Source: Fimbriimonadaceae bacterium
GTDB lineage: Bacteria; Armatimonadota; UBA10988
Direction of reading: 5' to 3'
DNA: 64,000 nt
NCBI GenBank assembly: GCA_020850355.1
Contig: JADZEX010000014.1
Location: 62,001-126,000, forward strand
This document shows, one piece after another, positions 1 through 7,700 of the stretch. Both the position numbers and the translations under genes were made by a program. Below the pieces are notes generated by a model. The model had not been told where the DNA came from, did no database searches, and saw only the letters and a program-made list of their open reading frames with translations. Position 1 is the stretch's first letter. Every line of letters begins with the position of its first letter.

Positions 1-2272
1 TGCGATAGAACCAGAAGGTGGACCAGTAGTCGCACGACAGCAGCAGCTCGCCGCGCGGGGCGATGGTCAGGCGGTGGTAGTAGATGCTGTACTCGCCGAA
101 CGGCGGCAGCATCACCAGTTGCGGGGCTTCCCAGGGCTGTCCCGGCCGCTTGCGCTGCCAAGTCAGCGCGGTGTGGTAGGTCAACGGGTACGGTTCAACC
201 TGGCGCCGATTCAGGCGGTAGACCAGGTGCAGCGTATCGTCGGCGCCGCAGACCAGGCCAATGTAGGTCTGCGGCAGGTTGTGACCGGTAGGCTCCGGTG
301 CCGTGAAGCCGCCGGCCGCGGAGTTCGGCTGCGACGAGCGGCAGTACAGGAACGGGGCGCCGTGGGTGCCGGTCAAGGTGTGCAGGTAGCCCTGGCTGTC
401 CATCGTCAGGCTGGGGGTGTTGTGGACATCGTTGGCCGGCGCGCCGTGGCCGACGAAGGCCGGCGGGCTGAGCTGCCGGGTCTGCCGGTCGTAGGTCGCG
501 ACGTAGGTCGGCACGCCAGGCACCTTGACCGCCGGATCGGTCGCTTCGCCCCAGATGATGTGCACCTGGTCCCCGCGGCTGACCAGACTGCTGGGCATCC
601 CCGAGTGGCCCGATAGCCCAAGACTCTGGCCCGAGACGCGGACCGGTTGCCCCATCTCGATCCCGCCCGCGGCCACGGTCGGGACCACCAGCGTAAGCTC
701 GTTGACCCGCCGCCAGAACAGCTTCGGGTCGGCTGCGCCGGGGACCGCGGTGTTGACCGCGAGCGGTGGCGGCCCGGCCAGCAGGTTGTGACCCGAGAAC
801 TGCTCGAAGTCGATGCCGCGGCTGCGGGACTCGTCCGAGGGCACGACGTAGGCCCGGAAGCTGCGGCCGCGGTCGGAGGAGTGGCAGAGCAGCAGCTTGC
901 GGCCGGACGACGCCAGCAGGTAGATCCCGCCGGTGCGGTCGAAGGCCACCTTCGGTGACGGCGCGCCGCTGATCGGGCCGTCGAAGGCCGGGACCCGGGC
1001 GACCACTGCCGCATTCAGGTCGAGCTCCTGCCAGACCCCGTCGACCGGCCGGCTGAGGCCGCGCGCGGTGCGCACGTAGGGCGTGCCGTCTGGCGCGACG
1101 TAGGGTTGCGGGTCGGTCGGGAAGGTCGGGGCGTCGCCAAACTGGGTGTCGACCTGGTCGTAGGGTCGGAGCTGAAGCGGCAGTTTCACGGCCGGTGGCT
1201 GGCCAGCGGTGACGGTCAGGCTCGACCAGGTGCTGAACTCGCCGCCGACCGGCGTGGCGCGCAGCCGCAGGCTGGCGCTGCCGGTGGCGGGGGCGGTGTA
1301 GCGTAGCGTGACCGGCAGCACCGTGCGGGGTGGCACGGTCAGCTCGGCCGGCGGCGCCGCGACGGACAGCGCCGGGTCACCGGGCTCCACCGCCAGCGCC
1401 ACCCGCCGCGGCGCGGCGCCCAGGTTGCGGAGGTTGAAGGTCACCTCGCCGGTCGTCGGCCGCGGCGCGAAGCGCTGTTGGCGGTAGGGCGTCAGCAGCC
1501 AGCGGTGCTCGGGCCAGTCGAACCAGCTCGCCCGGCTGGGGCTCCAGAGGCAGTGGTCGGGCAGGGCGTCGTCGCTGGCCCAACGGGTCAGGCCATCGCA
1601 CTGCACCACGCCGTAGGCCTGCGGCAGGTGCAGCCGCCAGAGCTGGCCAGCCCGCTGCGGATCAGCCGGCAGCTCGCCCGCCGCGCGGTGGTCGGCGACC
1701 GGCAGCGTCAGCACCGTGCGGCCCGCGGCGTCGCTGAGGGTCACCTCGCGCACCTCGGCGGGCAGCTCGGCCAGCTCGATCTTGAGGGCGCCCGGGGGCG
1801 GTCGGAACCAGACGTCGGCGGGTACCTCGGGCGAGCGAAAGACGAGTGGCTCCTCGTGTCGCGCGTCGCGGTGGCCGCGGGAGGTCTCGATCACAAAGCG
1901 CGGGCAGTTGGTGGTCAGCCCCCAGGCAAGGTCGTCGCCGTAGCGGTCGTTGCTGACCGTCACGTTGACGCCATAGACGCCCGGCGCACTGACGGTGGTG
2001 CGGAGCAGCAGGCTCTGCGGCTCGCCGAGCGGGGCGCCGCGCGGGCCGCCGTCGAAGGGAATGGTCTGGTCGGCCAGCACCTGGCGGTCCGGCCCAAAGA
2101 GCACCGCCCGCAGTGCCGTTGGGGCGCCGGAGCGGTGACGGTCGCGCTTGGTGAGGCAGACCTCGAGCTCCCCGACCGGCGCCAGGAAGTAGGCGCCGCC
2201 GCAGCCGCCGTGCAGCAACGTGGCCGGCGGTGGGGCGAGGAGACAGGCCAGGAGGAGACCGCTAGCTGGCAT
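1..2272 (-). CDS. BNR-4 repeat secreted protein (partial, C-terminus beyond window)
   Basis: The frame is open from an ATG at 2272 to the left edge, about 757 residues, so the C-terminus is missing. It begins with a short signal-like stretch (PASGLLLACLLAPPP), continues with beta-rich modules, and the last ~350 residues carry BNR/sialidase-like propeller elements such as SSDRGRSF and a closing YWSTFWFYR typical of the BNR-4 family. Role is inferred as binding or hydrolysis of a glycan outside the cell; no catalytic residues can be assigned. The ATG overlaps the stop of the upstream HEPN-like gene by 11 nt, so the two are probably co-translated. It could be a carbohydrate-binding protein without enzyme activity. 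Confidence 0.75.
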   Translation of the reverse strand, partial: MPASGLLLACLLAPPPATLLHGGCGGAYFLAPVGELEVCLTKRDRHRSGAPTALRAVLFGPDRQVLADQTIPFDGGPRGAPLGEPQSLLLRTTVSAPGVYGVNVTVSNDRYGDDLAWGLTTNCPRFVIETSRGHRDARHEEPLVFRSPEVPADVWFRPPPGALKIELAELPAEVREVTLSDAAGRTVLTLPVADHRAAGELPADPQRAGQLWRLHLPQAYGVVQCDGLTRWASDDALPDHCLWSPSRASWFDWPEHRWLLTPYRQQRFAPRPTTGEVTFNLRNLGAAPRRVALAVEPGDPALSVAAPPAELTVPPRTVLPVTLRYTAPATGSASLRLRATPVGGEFSTWSSLTVTAGQPPAVKLPLQLRPYDQVDTQFGDAPTFPTDPQPYVAPDGTPYVRTARGLSRPVDGVWQELDLNAAVVARVPAFDGPISGAPSPKVAFDRTGGIYLLASSGRKLLLCHSSDRGRSFRAYVVPSDESRSRGIDFEQFSGHNLLAGPPPLAVNTAVPGAADPKLFWRRVNELTLVVPTVAAGGIEMGQPVRVSGQSLGLSGHSGMPSSLVSRGDQVHIIWGEATDPAVKVPGVPTYVATYDRQTRQLSPPAFVGHGAPANDVHNTPSLTMDSQGYLHTLTGTHGAPFLYCRSSQPNSAAGGFTAPEPTGHNLPQTYIGLVCGADDTLHLVYRLNRRQVEPYPLTYHTALTWQRKRPGQPWEAPQLVMLPPFGEYSIYYHRLTIAPRGELLLSCDYWSTFWFYR

Positions 2273-2714
2273 CAGGAGCTCCGGCGGGCGGGGGCGGGAG
2301 CAGCACGGCGGCGACCCGCGAGAGGAACTGCAACAGGTACTCCGCCAGCACCAGGGCCTGCTTCGCGGTCTGCTCGGAAAACGGCGCTGCGTCGTAATCG
2401 CCGAGGTTGCGGTAACGGCGGAGTTGTCGCAGGGCCAGCGCGGCACGATCGAACTCGCGGTAGGTGAGTCCGGCCTGCCGCGAGGCAGGCTCACTGGACA
2501 GGTCGCGCAGGCGCAGCGGCAGCTCCCCATGCACCTCGGCCGGTCGCAAGACGTTCCCGTCGACGGTCTCGACCAGCGCCCGCGCCGTACCAAACACGGC
2601 GTAGTAGGCCCGGCCGGCCGCACAGCGGTACCGTGCTTCGCCAACGGCGACCACGGCAGCGCCATCGCCAGCGCAGAGAGCCTCGGCCAGGGCGAACGAG
2701 GTCGACCAGTCCAC
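2262..2714 (-). CDS. HEPN-domain-like protein
   Basis: About 150 residues if the GTG at 2714 is used; that start has GAGG 6 nt upstream, whereas an in-frame GTG at 2753 has no ribosome site. The sequence contains RAYYAVFGTARAL followed later by RRYRNLGDYD, the helix pair seen in HEPN/UPF0332 proteins. The RxxxxH ribonuclease motif of toxic HEPN proteins is not visible, so an RNase role is not supported. It lies directly after an unrecognised small gene and overlaps the BNR-4 gene by 11 nt. HEPN proteins often pair with a small partner encoded next door, which would fit gene 2729-3166, but that partner is not a recognisable nucleotidyltransferase. Confidence 0.55.
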   Translation of the reverse strand: MDWSTSFALAEALCAGDGAAVVAVGEARYRCAAGRAYYAVFGTARALVETVDGNVLRPAEVHGELPLRLRDLSSEPASRQAGLTYREFDRAALALRQLRRYRNLGDYDAAPFSEQTAKQALVLAEYLLQFLSRVAAVLLPPPPAGAPDAS

Positions 2715-2728
2715 ACGGCACCTCGCGG

Positions 2729-3166
2729 TCAAATCACCAGGGAGTCGCGGCACTCATCGGGCAGGTGGTCGAACCAGACAGCCAGCAGGCGCTCCCTCGC
2801 GGCGAACCAATCGGCCGCGGTCTCGTCGCCCAGCAGGTCGAGTGCGAGGCCGTCACCGAGATCGGCCGGCGAGACTCGGATGCGGTAGTGCGCACCCGCG
2901 GCCTGGCCGAAGAGGGCCGCGCGGCAGGCCAGCGAGGCGTGCAGGGCCGGCTGCCGCAGCAGGATGGCGACCACCTCGGCCGGCTGCTGGATCTCCCAGC
3001 CCGGGCCGAGCACCTTCGGCAGAATGGCGGTGGTCAGGTCGGCCGCCGCCTTGGCCCGCTTGCGTCGCCGCGGCCGGCGAGCCGCCGCCGGCTCCGTCAA
3101 CGGCTCCACCACCGGCTCCGGCGCCGGGTGCTCCAGAACTGCCTCCACCGTTTCGGAAGCTGCCAT
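2729..3166 (-). CDS. hypothetical protein, possible HEPN partner
   Basis: About 145 residues, not recognised. The ATG at 3166 has GGAG 9 nt upstream and lies just outside a strong hairpin; an earlier in-frame start at 3193 would fall inside that hairpin and is less likely. The N-terminus is Pro/Glu rich with a basic run (RRPRRRKRAK), followed by a compact region with LLRQPALHASLACRAALFG and an acidic, aromatic end (DWFAARERLLAVWFDHLP). No membrane segment or signal peptide is visible. It immediately precedes the HEPN-like gene and is probably translated with it. Confidence 0.5.
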   Translation of the reverse strand: MAASETVEAVLEHPAPEPVVEPLTEPAAARRPRRRKRAKAAADLTTAILPKVLGPGWEIQQPAEVVAILLRQPALHASLACRAALFGQAAGAHYRIRVSPADLGDGLALDLLGDETAADWFAARERLLAVWFDHLPDECRDSLVI

Positions 3167-3186
3167 GCTGCTCGCTCCCACCACGC

Positions 3187-3226
3187 CCGGCACGATCCCG
3201 GGGCGGTGCTCCCAGGATCGTGCCGG
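3187..3226 (-). terminator. strong hairpin downstream of sugar isomerase gene
   Basis: A perfect 12-bp inverted repeat (3187-3198 and 3215-3226) encloses 16 nt that can form a further GC stem. It begins 13 nt after the stop of the minus-strand isomerase gene and ends before the start of the next minus gene. There is no clear T-tract, so a terminator role is inferred from position and stem strength. Confidence 0.55.
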
Positions 3227-3238
3227 ACCGCGGCGCTG

Positions 3239-4036
3239 TCAGGCGTAAAGCGCCTTGGTGAAGGCGGCGTTGGCGGTGTGGTCCTCCGCCGTGCCCGACA
3301 TCTCACTGGTCAGCGGGCCGTCGTAGCCGATCTCGCGCAGGGCCGCCATGATGGCTGGCCAGTCGGCGTCGCCCTCGCTCAGCAAGGACGGCCACGACCA
3401 GTGCGGCCGGCGCCGGAAGTTCTTGGTGTGGACCTTCTTGATGTGCGGCCCGAGAATCCGGATCCAGTGCTCGGCGTACCCGAAGGCCATCATGTTGCCG
3501 GTGTCCATGTAGAACCCGATCTGCGGGTGGTTCACGGCGTCCAGCGCTGCGCGCATCTCCAGCGGGCTCAGGAAGGCGTTGTTCCAGACGTACTCGACGG
3601 CCAGATTGACACCGTACTCGTCGCAGATCGGCCGCAGCGACTTGAGCCCTTCGACGGAGCGCTGGTAGCAGACATCGTAAGGCACGTCCGCGGTGACGCC
3701 GCCGGGGATGATCAGGATGGTGTCGATCCCGAGGTGCCGGCAGGCCGCCGAGGCGGTGCGGCAGCAGCGGTGGAAGACCTCGCGGTCGGCCTCGGAGCCG
3801 CTCACCAGACTGCCACGCTGCGAGGTCGACGGGCACATCCCGTACATCTTCAGGCCGTGCTGGTCGAACAACGCGCGCACGCCGTCCAGGTCGGCCGCGG
3901 TGGACTCGAAAGTGATGTCGCCATCGTCCTCCAGCAAGACCTCCATCCCGTCGTAGCCCCATGCCTTCACCTTTGGCAGCATCGCGGCGAGCTGTCCCTC
4001 TCGCCGCAGCACCAGATGGGTGATTCCCGTCTCCAT
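3239..4036 (-). CDS. sugar phosphate isomerase/epimerase (xylose isomerase-like TIM barrel)
   Basis: About 265 residues, cytoplasmic, AP-endonuclease-2/xylose isomerase-like TIM barrel. The family binds a divalent metal and interconverts ketoses or inositol-type sugars. Ordered metal-site segments are visible: VEYVWNN (Glu), FYMDTGNM (Asp), KVHTKNF (His) and LTSEMSG (Glu). The ATG at 4036 has GGAGG 5-6 nt upstream; in-frame upstream codons to 4081 lack this site. It stands alone, followed by a strong hairpin and then the HEPN-like pair. The substrate cannot be read from sequence; hydroxypyruvate isomerase or inosose-type activities are alternatives. Confidence 0.85.
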   Translation of the reverse strand: METGITHLVLRREGQLAAMLPKVKAWGYDGMEVLLEDDGDITFESTAADLDGVRALFDQHGLKMYGMCPSTSQRGSLVSGSEADREVFHRCCRTASAACRHLGIDTILIIPGGVTADVPYDVCYQRSVEGLKSLRPICDEYGVNLAVEYVWNNAFLSPLEMRAALDAVNHPQIGFYMDTGNMMAFGYAEHWIRILGPHIKKVHTKNFRRRPHWSWPSLLSEGDADWPAIMAALREIGYDGPLTSEMSGTAEDHTANAAFTKALYA

Positions 4037-4186
4037 ACTCACCTCCGAGCCCATCAACCAGGCCCGCGGCGGGTGTAGCACAGCCCCCCACCGCCGTCAA
4101 CCCCGGCGGCCCTGGTCGCCGCCTGCATGGCCCGCCCCGGCGGCCCCCGCCAGCGACCGCGGCCGACCCGACTCGCGCGGCGGCCC

Positions 4187-4216
4187 TTGACAGACTGCGA
4201 ACAAATGTTTGATACT
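4187..4216 (+). promoter_or_regulatory. sigma70-type promoter with embedded LexA-box-like palindrome
   Basis: TTGACA at 4187-4192 and GATACT at 4211-4216 are separated by 18 nt. The spacer holds CGAACAAATGTTTG (4198-4211), which matches 12 of 14 positions of the Gram-positive-type LexA site CGAACATATGTTCG. A bound repressor there would block RNA polymerase. The first start codon downstream is the sigma-like gene at 4256. Confidence 0.6.
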
Positions 4217-4255
4217 GACTCGGGCGACCGGGCTGGTCGCGGTGGGAGAGGGACC

Positions 4256-4864
4256 ATGGCGCAGCGGCTGGTGGCGGGGCTCTGGGAGCAGCGGGAGGAG
4301 TACCTGGAGTACTTGGGGCGGCAGACCGGGGTGGCGGCCGAGGCCGAGGATCTGTTTGGCGAGCTGTTGCTGGAGGCGCAGGAGTTGGCGGCGGATCCGC
4401 CGGCGGTCGAGCGTTGGGTGCGGGTGCGGCTGGCGACGCGGCTGCGGCTGTGGCGGCGGCAGCGCAGCGGGCGCGACGCGGTGCGTTCGCTCGACGAGCC
4501 GGTGGCGGCGGCCAGCTCGGAGGAGCTGACCTTGCTGGACACGATCGCCGCCCCGGGGCCGTCGGTCGCCAACCAGGTGGGCGGGCAGGTCTTGCTGGCG
4601 GTGGTGCGGCGGGTCCTGCGGCGGCTGCCGCGCGGGTCGCGGCAACTGCTCCGGCGGGTGGCCAACGGACGGGCGCTGCGGACGGCGGGCCCGGCGCAGA
4701 CCCGGCAGCGGTTGCGGCGGGCCCGGCAGCGGCTGGCGTTGGCGCTGCCGCCGGAGGTGCAGCGGGAGTTGCTGGACTTACTCCCCGAGGCCCGCGAGCG
4801 GCTCACCCGCGGCGCGGCGCAGCGCCGCCAGGAGATCCACGAACGCGCCCGGCGGGGGCACTGA
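4256..4864 (+). CDS. small sigma-70/ECF-like protein
   Basis: About 202 residues. The N-terminal half resembles sigma region 2 (AEDLFGELLLEA, then WVRVRLATRLRLWRRQR), followed by SLDEPV and a linker; the C-terminal half has a region-4-like helix pair (LRRLPRGSRQLLRRVANG) ending in an Arg-rich helix. Region 4 is short and Arg-rich, so DNA recognition may differ from classic ECF factors. The ATG at 4256 has GGGAGAGG upstream; starts farther 5' would place the promoter inside the gene. The last 87 nt overlap, tail to tail, the end of rluD. The promoter suggests induction by DNA damage. It could instead be an unrelated helical Arg-rich regulator. Confidence 0.55.
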   Translation: MAQRLVAGLWEQREEYLEYLGRQTGVAAEAEDLFGELLLEAQELAADPPAVERWVRVRLATRLRLWRRQRSGRDAVRSLDEPVAAASSEELTLLDTIAAPGPSVANQVGGQVLLAVVRRVLRRLPRGSRQLLRRVANGRALRTAGPAQTRQRLRRARQRLALALPPEVQRELLDLLPEARERLTRGAAQRRQEIHERARRGH

Positions 4865-5764
4865 AAAGACCAGCGGGGCGCCGCTGGTGGGGTGGGTGAA
4901 GCGGAGGGTGGCGGCGTGCAGGGCCTGTCCCGGCAGCGCCGCCACCACCGCCGCCAGGCCCTCCGGCAGGGGACCGAGCGCCTCGCGGCGGCGCACGCCG
5001 TAGAGCGGATCGCCGAACAGCGGGTGGCCGATCCAGGTGCAGTGGACTCGCACCTGGTGGGTGCGGCCGGTCTCCAGCCGCGCCTGCAACAGCACGCCGT
5101 GGGCGAACCGTTCAAGGACCGTGAGGTGCGTCCGCGCCTCGCGGCCGGCGGGCACCACCGCCATCCGGTCGCGCCGCTGCGCCGGCCGCCCCAGCGGCGC
5201 CTCGACGGTCTGCTGGTCCCAGGCCGGCTGGCCGACCGCCAGGGCGAGGTACTCGCGCTGCGCGCTGTGGTCTTTGAACTGCGCACTCAGCCGGCTGTGC
5301 GCCAGGTCGTGTTTGGCTACCACCAGCAGCCCGCTGGTGTCTTTGTCGATCCGGTGGACGATCCCGGGGCGCAGCTCGCCGCCAATCCCCGAAAGGTCGT
5401 CGCAGTGCGCCAGCAGGGCGTTGACCAGCGTGCCGGTCCAGTGCCCGCGGGCCGGGTGGACCACCAGACCGGCCGGCTTGTTGAGCACCAGCAGGTCAGC
5501 GTCCTCGTGGATCACATCCAGGGCCAACGGCTCGGGCGTCAAGGGCGACGGCAGGGGCGGTGGCCAGACCACCTGCAGGCGCTGCCCGGCGCGGACGGCC
5601 TGACCGCTCTTGCCCGGCAGCCCGTCGAGGGTCACCGCGCCGCTGTCAATCAGTCGTTGGGCCTGCGACCGCGTGAGGCCGGGCACCTGCCGCGCGAGGT
5701 AGAGGTCGAGCCGCGAACCGGAGGCCTCGCAGAGCTGGTCGAGGGGTTCAGGCAGGTCCGGCAT
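4778..5764 (-). CDS. rluD: RluA/RluD-family pseudouridine synthase
   Basis: 328 residues. It has an N-terminal S4 RNA-binding domain (about 15-70, LTRSQAQRLIDSGAVTLDG) and a catalytic RluA domain with HRIDKDTSGLL, whose Asp is the family's catalytic residue, plus GRTHQVRVH and HPLFGDPLYG. It converts uridines in rRNA (23S for RluD) to pseudouridine. The ATG at 5764 overlaps the lspA end by 17 nt, a common lspA-rluD arrangement; longer in-frame starts to 6109 are lspA shadow. The exact rRNA target is assumed from family and gene order. Confidence 0.92.
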   Translation of the reverse strand: MPDLPEPLDQLCEASGSRLDLYLARQVPGLTRSQAQRLIDSGAVTLDGLPGKSGQAVRAGQRLQVVWPPPLPSPLTPEPLALDVIHEDADLLVLNKPAGLVVHPARGHWTGTLVNALLAHCDDLSGIGGELRPGIVHRIDKDTSGLLVVAKHDLAHSRLSAQFKDHSAQREYLALAVGQPAWDQQTVEAPLGRPAQRRDRMAVVPAGREARTHLTVLERFAHGVLLQARLETGRTHQVRVHCTWIGHPLFGDPLYGVRRREALGPLPEGLAAVVAALPGQALHAATLRFTHPTSGAPLVFSVPPPGAFVDLLAALRRAAGEPLAGLGE

Positions 5765-6275
5765 CCGCCGCCACTCCGGCGCCCCGCGTGACGCGCCAGT
5801 CGGACCATACGCTGTGCAGCACGAAGGCGGCCATGCCGCAGGTGACGCCGATGTCGGCGACGTTGAAGTCGGGCCACACGAAGTTGTAGCGGGGCAGGTA
5901 GAAGTGGATGAAGTCCACCACCGCGCCGTCGCGGAACAGGCGGTCCAGCAGGTTGCCGGCGGCGCCGGCGGTGACCAGCGCCAACCCGTGCCGTTGGACC
6001 GCAGGCAAGACCAAGATGGCGCGCTGCCAGCAGACCACGGCCACCAGCGCGGCGCCGGCCACGGCGACGAACAGTAGCCGGGCGCCGGCGACATTGTGCA
6101 GCATCCCAAAGGCGGCGCCGCGGTTGTAGGTCAAGGTCAGGTCAAGGCAGCCCGGGACCACCGTGGCGTGGCGCCCGGGAGTCTGGACGGCGGTCAGCAC
6201 CGCCAGCTTGGTGAGCTGGTCCAGGACCAGCCAACCCACGGCCAGCGCGATGAACCAGCCCCGGCGGCTGGCCAA
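5748..6275 (-). CDS. lspA: lipoprotein signal peptidase (signal peptidase II)
   Basis: About 175 residues from a TTG at 6275 right after the upstream stop; a GTG at 6305 is the alternative. Four membrane segments are visible. Family motifs are present in order: WLVLDQLTK, YNRGAAFGML, GNLLDRLFR and VVDFIHFYL followed by FNVADIGV; the Asp of GNLLDR and the Asp of NVADI are the aspartyl catalytic pair. It cleaves the signal peptide of diacylglyceryl-modified prolipoproteins at the inner membrane. It sits between the DksA-type gene and rluD in a tight minus-strand run. The start codon is the uncertain part. Confidence 0.92.
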   Translation of the reverse strand: MASRRGWFIALAVGWLVLDQLTKLAVLTAVQTPGRHATVVPGCLDLTLTYNRGAAFGMLHNVAGARLLFVAVAGAALVAVVCWQRAILVLPAVQRHGLALVTAGAAGNLLDRLFRDGAVVDFIHFYLPRYNFVWPDFNVADIGVTCGMAAFVLHSVWSDWRVTRGAGVAADAGPA

Positions 6276-6277
6276 GG

Positions 6278-6664
6278 CTAACCCGTTTCCAGCATCCGCT
6301 GGCACTCCACGCAGGTCGCCACCCATGGCATCCGCTCCAGGCGCGCTTCGGGCACCTCGCAGCCGCACATTTCGCAGATCCCGAAGGTGCCGTCGTCGAG
6401 ACGGTCCAGGGCGAGCTGGATCTGGGCCAGCGTCTGTTGCACGTTCTGGCCGTAGAGCTGGTCCTTCTCGCGCTCCGAGGCTTGCGCCGCGATGTCGGCG
6501 GGGACGTCGTCGGCGTCGGAGAAGCTCTCCAGCGAGTCCTTCGCCTGCCGCGACGACTCCGCCAGTTCGCGCTCGACGTTCAGCAGGCGCTCGCGCTCGG
6601 CTTCCAGCTCCTCCTGAAACCGCCGCAGCTCCAGGTCAGGCCGCATCACCGTTGGCTTACGCAT
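6278..6664 (-). CDS. TraR/DksA-type C4 zinc-finger protein
   Basis: 128 residues. An N-terminal coiled-coil (about 10-75, rich in Glu/Arg, LRRFQEELEAERERLL) precedes GTFGICEMCGCEVPEARLE and CVECQ, the four-cysteine zinc finger of the DksA/TraR family. In the family this binds the RNA polymerase secondary channel; the short type next to lspA is common in non-proteobacteria. The ATG at 6664 has GGAGG 8 nt upstream; more upstream in-frame codons belong to the rmlD shadow. It overlaps the rmlD end by 8 nt and precedes lspA by 2 nt, so the genes are likely co-transcribed. Confidence 0.88.
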   Translation of the reverse strand: MRKPTVMRPDLELRRFQEELEAERERLLNVERELAESSRQAKDSLESFSDADDVPADIAAQASEREKDQLYGQNVQQTLAQIQLALDRLDDGTFGICEMCGCEVPEARLERMPWVATCVECQRMLETG

Positions 6665-7559
6665 CGTCACCCTCCTCACCCTCAACCCAGCGGCCCGCGG
6701 TGCGAGCGAGATGCTCGGCGAGGGCCGCCGCGACGGGCCGCAGCGGCCGCTGGCCGGTTGCCGCCCACTTGGATCCGTCCAACACACTCCACTCCGGCCG
6801 CCACGCCGCAGCACCCCACGCCGCGCTGCTGACCGCGGTCAGAGGCACCGTCAGGCCGGCGGCCTGCAGCACCTCCTGGGCGAAGCTATACCATGTCGCA
6901 GCGCCCTGATTTGTCACGTGATAGGTGCCAAACGCCGCGTCGCCGGTCGCGAGTTCCAAACACGCCGCGGCGAGGTCGCGGGCGTAGGTGCGCTGGCAGC
7001 ACTGGTCGGCCACCACCCGCAGCGGCTGCCCCGCCCGCGCCCGCGCCAGGATGGCCGTCACGAAGCTCCGGCCGCCCTCGCCGAACAGTCCGGCCGTCCG
7101 CACGACGTAATGCGCCGGACAGAGCCGCTGGACCCACTGCTCGCCGCACTCCTTGCTGGCCCCATAGACGCTCCGCGGCGCCGTTGGGTCGGTCTCGCGA
7201 CACGGCTGGCCCGGGCGACCATCGAACACATGGTCGGTGCTGACGTGCAGCAACCGCAACCCGTGGGCCGCGCAGGCTGCCGCCAGGACCGCCGGGCCGA
7301 GGCCATTGGCGCGCACGGCAGCCGGTGCGGCGCGTTCCGCGCCGTCGACATCCGTGTAGGCGGCGGCGTTCAGCACCACCGTCGGTTGTGCCTGCTCCAA
7401 ACAGGCCGCCACCGCCGCCGCATCGCTGATGTCCAGCGCGGCGCGCGGCCGCGCACAGAGCGCCAGACCGTGCTGTGCCGCCACCGCCTGCACCGCCTGG
7501 CCCAGCAGGCCCGCCGCGCCAGTCAGGAGGATCCGCGCGCCGGCCGCCGATTGGCCCAT
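6657..7559 (-). CDS. rfbD: dTDP-4-dehydrorhamnose reductase
   Basis: 300 residues, extended short-chain dehydrogenase fold. Motifs: GAAGLLG at the N-terminus for NAD(P) binding, NAAAYTDVDGAE, STDHVFDG and YGASKECGE with the catalytic Tyr and Lys. The family reduces dTDP-4-dehydrorhamnose to dTDP-L-rhamnose, for cell-surface polysaccharide. The ATG at 7559 has GGAGG 7 nt upstream. It is the first gene of the minus run rmlD, DksA-like, lspA, rluD. RmlA, B and C are not in this window. Confidence 0.9.
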   Translation of the reverse strand: MGQSAAGARILLTGAAGLLGQAVQAVAAQHGLALCARPRAALDISDAAAVAACLEQAQPTVVLNAAAYTDVDGAERAAPAAVRANGLGPAVLAAACAAHGLRLLHVSTDHVFDGRPGQPCRETDPTAPRSVYGASKECGEQWVQRLCPAHYVVRTAGLFGEGGRSFVTAILARARAGQPLRVVADQCCQRTYARDLAAACLELATGDAAFGTYHVTNQGAATWYSFAQEVLQAAGLTVPLTAVSSAAWGAAAWRPEWSVLDGSKWAATGQRPLRPVAAALAEHLARTAGRWVEGEEGDDA

Positions 7560-7661
7560 GCTGCCCTCCGAGATCGCCAGACTGCGGCCCTCGACAATCA
7601 ACGACGGCGCGCCGGGCGTGGTTCCCTGGTTCCGCCAGGCGGTCGTGGCATTACCGTTGCC

Positions 7662-7691
7662 TTGACGCGCCCCGGCGCCGAATGCTACGAT
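7662..7691 (+). promoter_or_regulatory. promoter for the lpxD/murB run
   Basis: TTGACG (7662-7667) and TACGAT (7686-7691) with an 18-nt spacer, 9 nt before the ATG of the first gene of a four-gene overlapping run. This would give a very short leader. Confidence 0.6.
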
Positions 7692-7700
7692 TCCTGCCCG

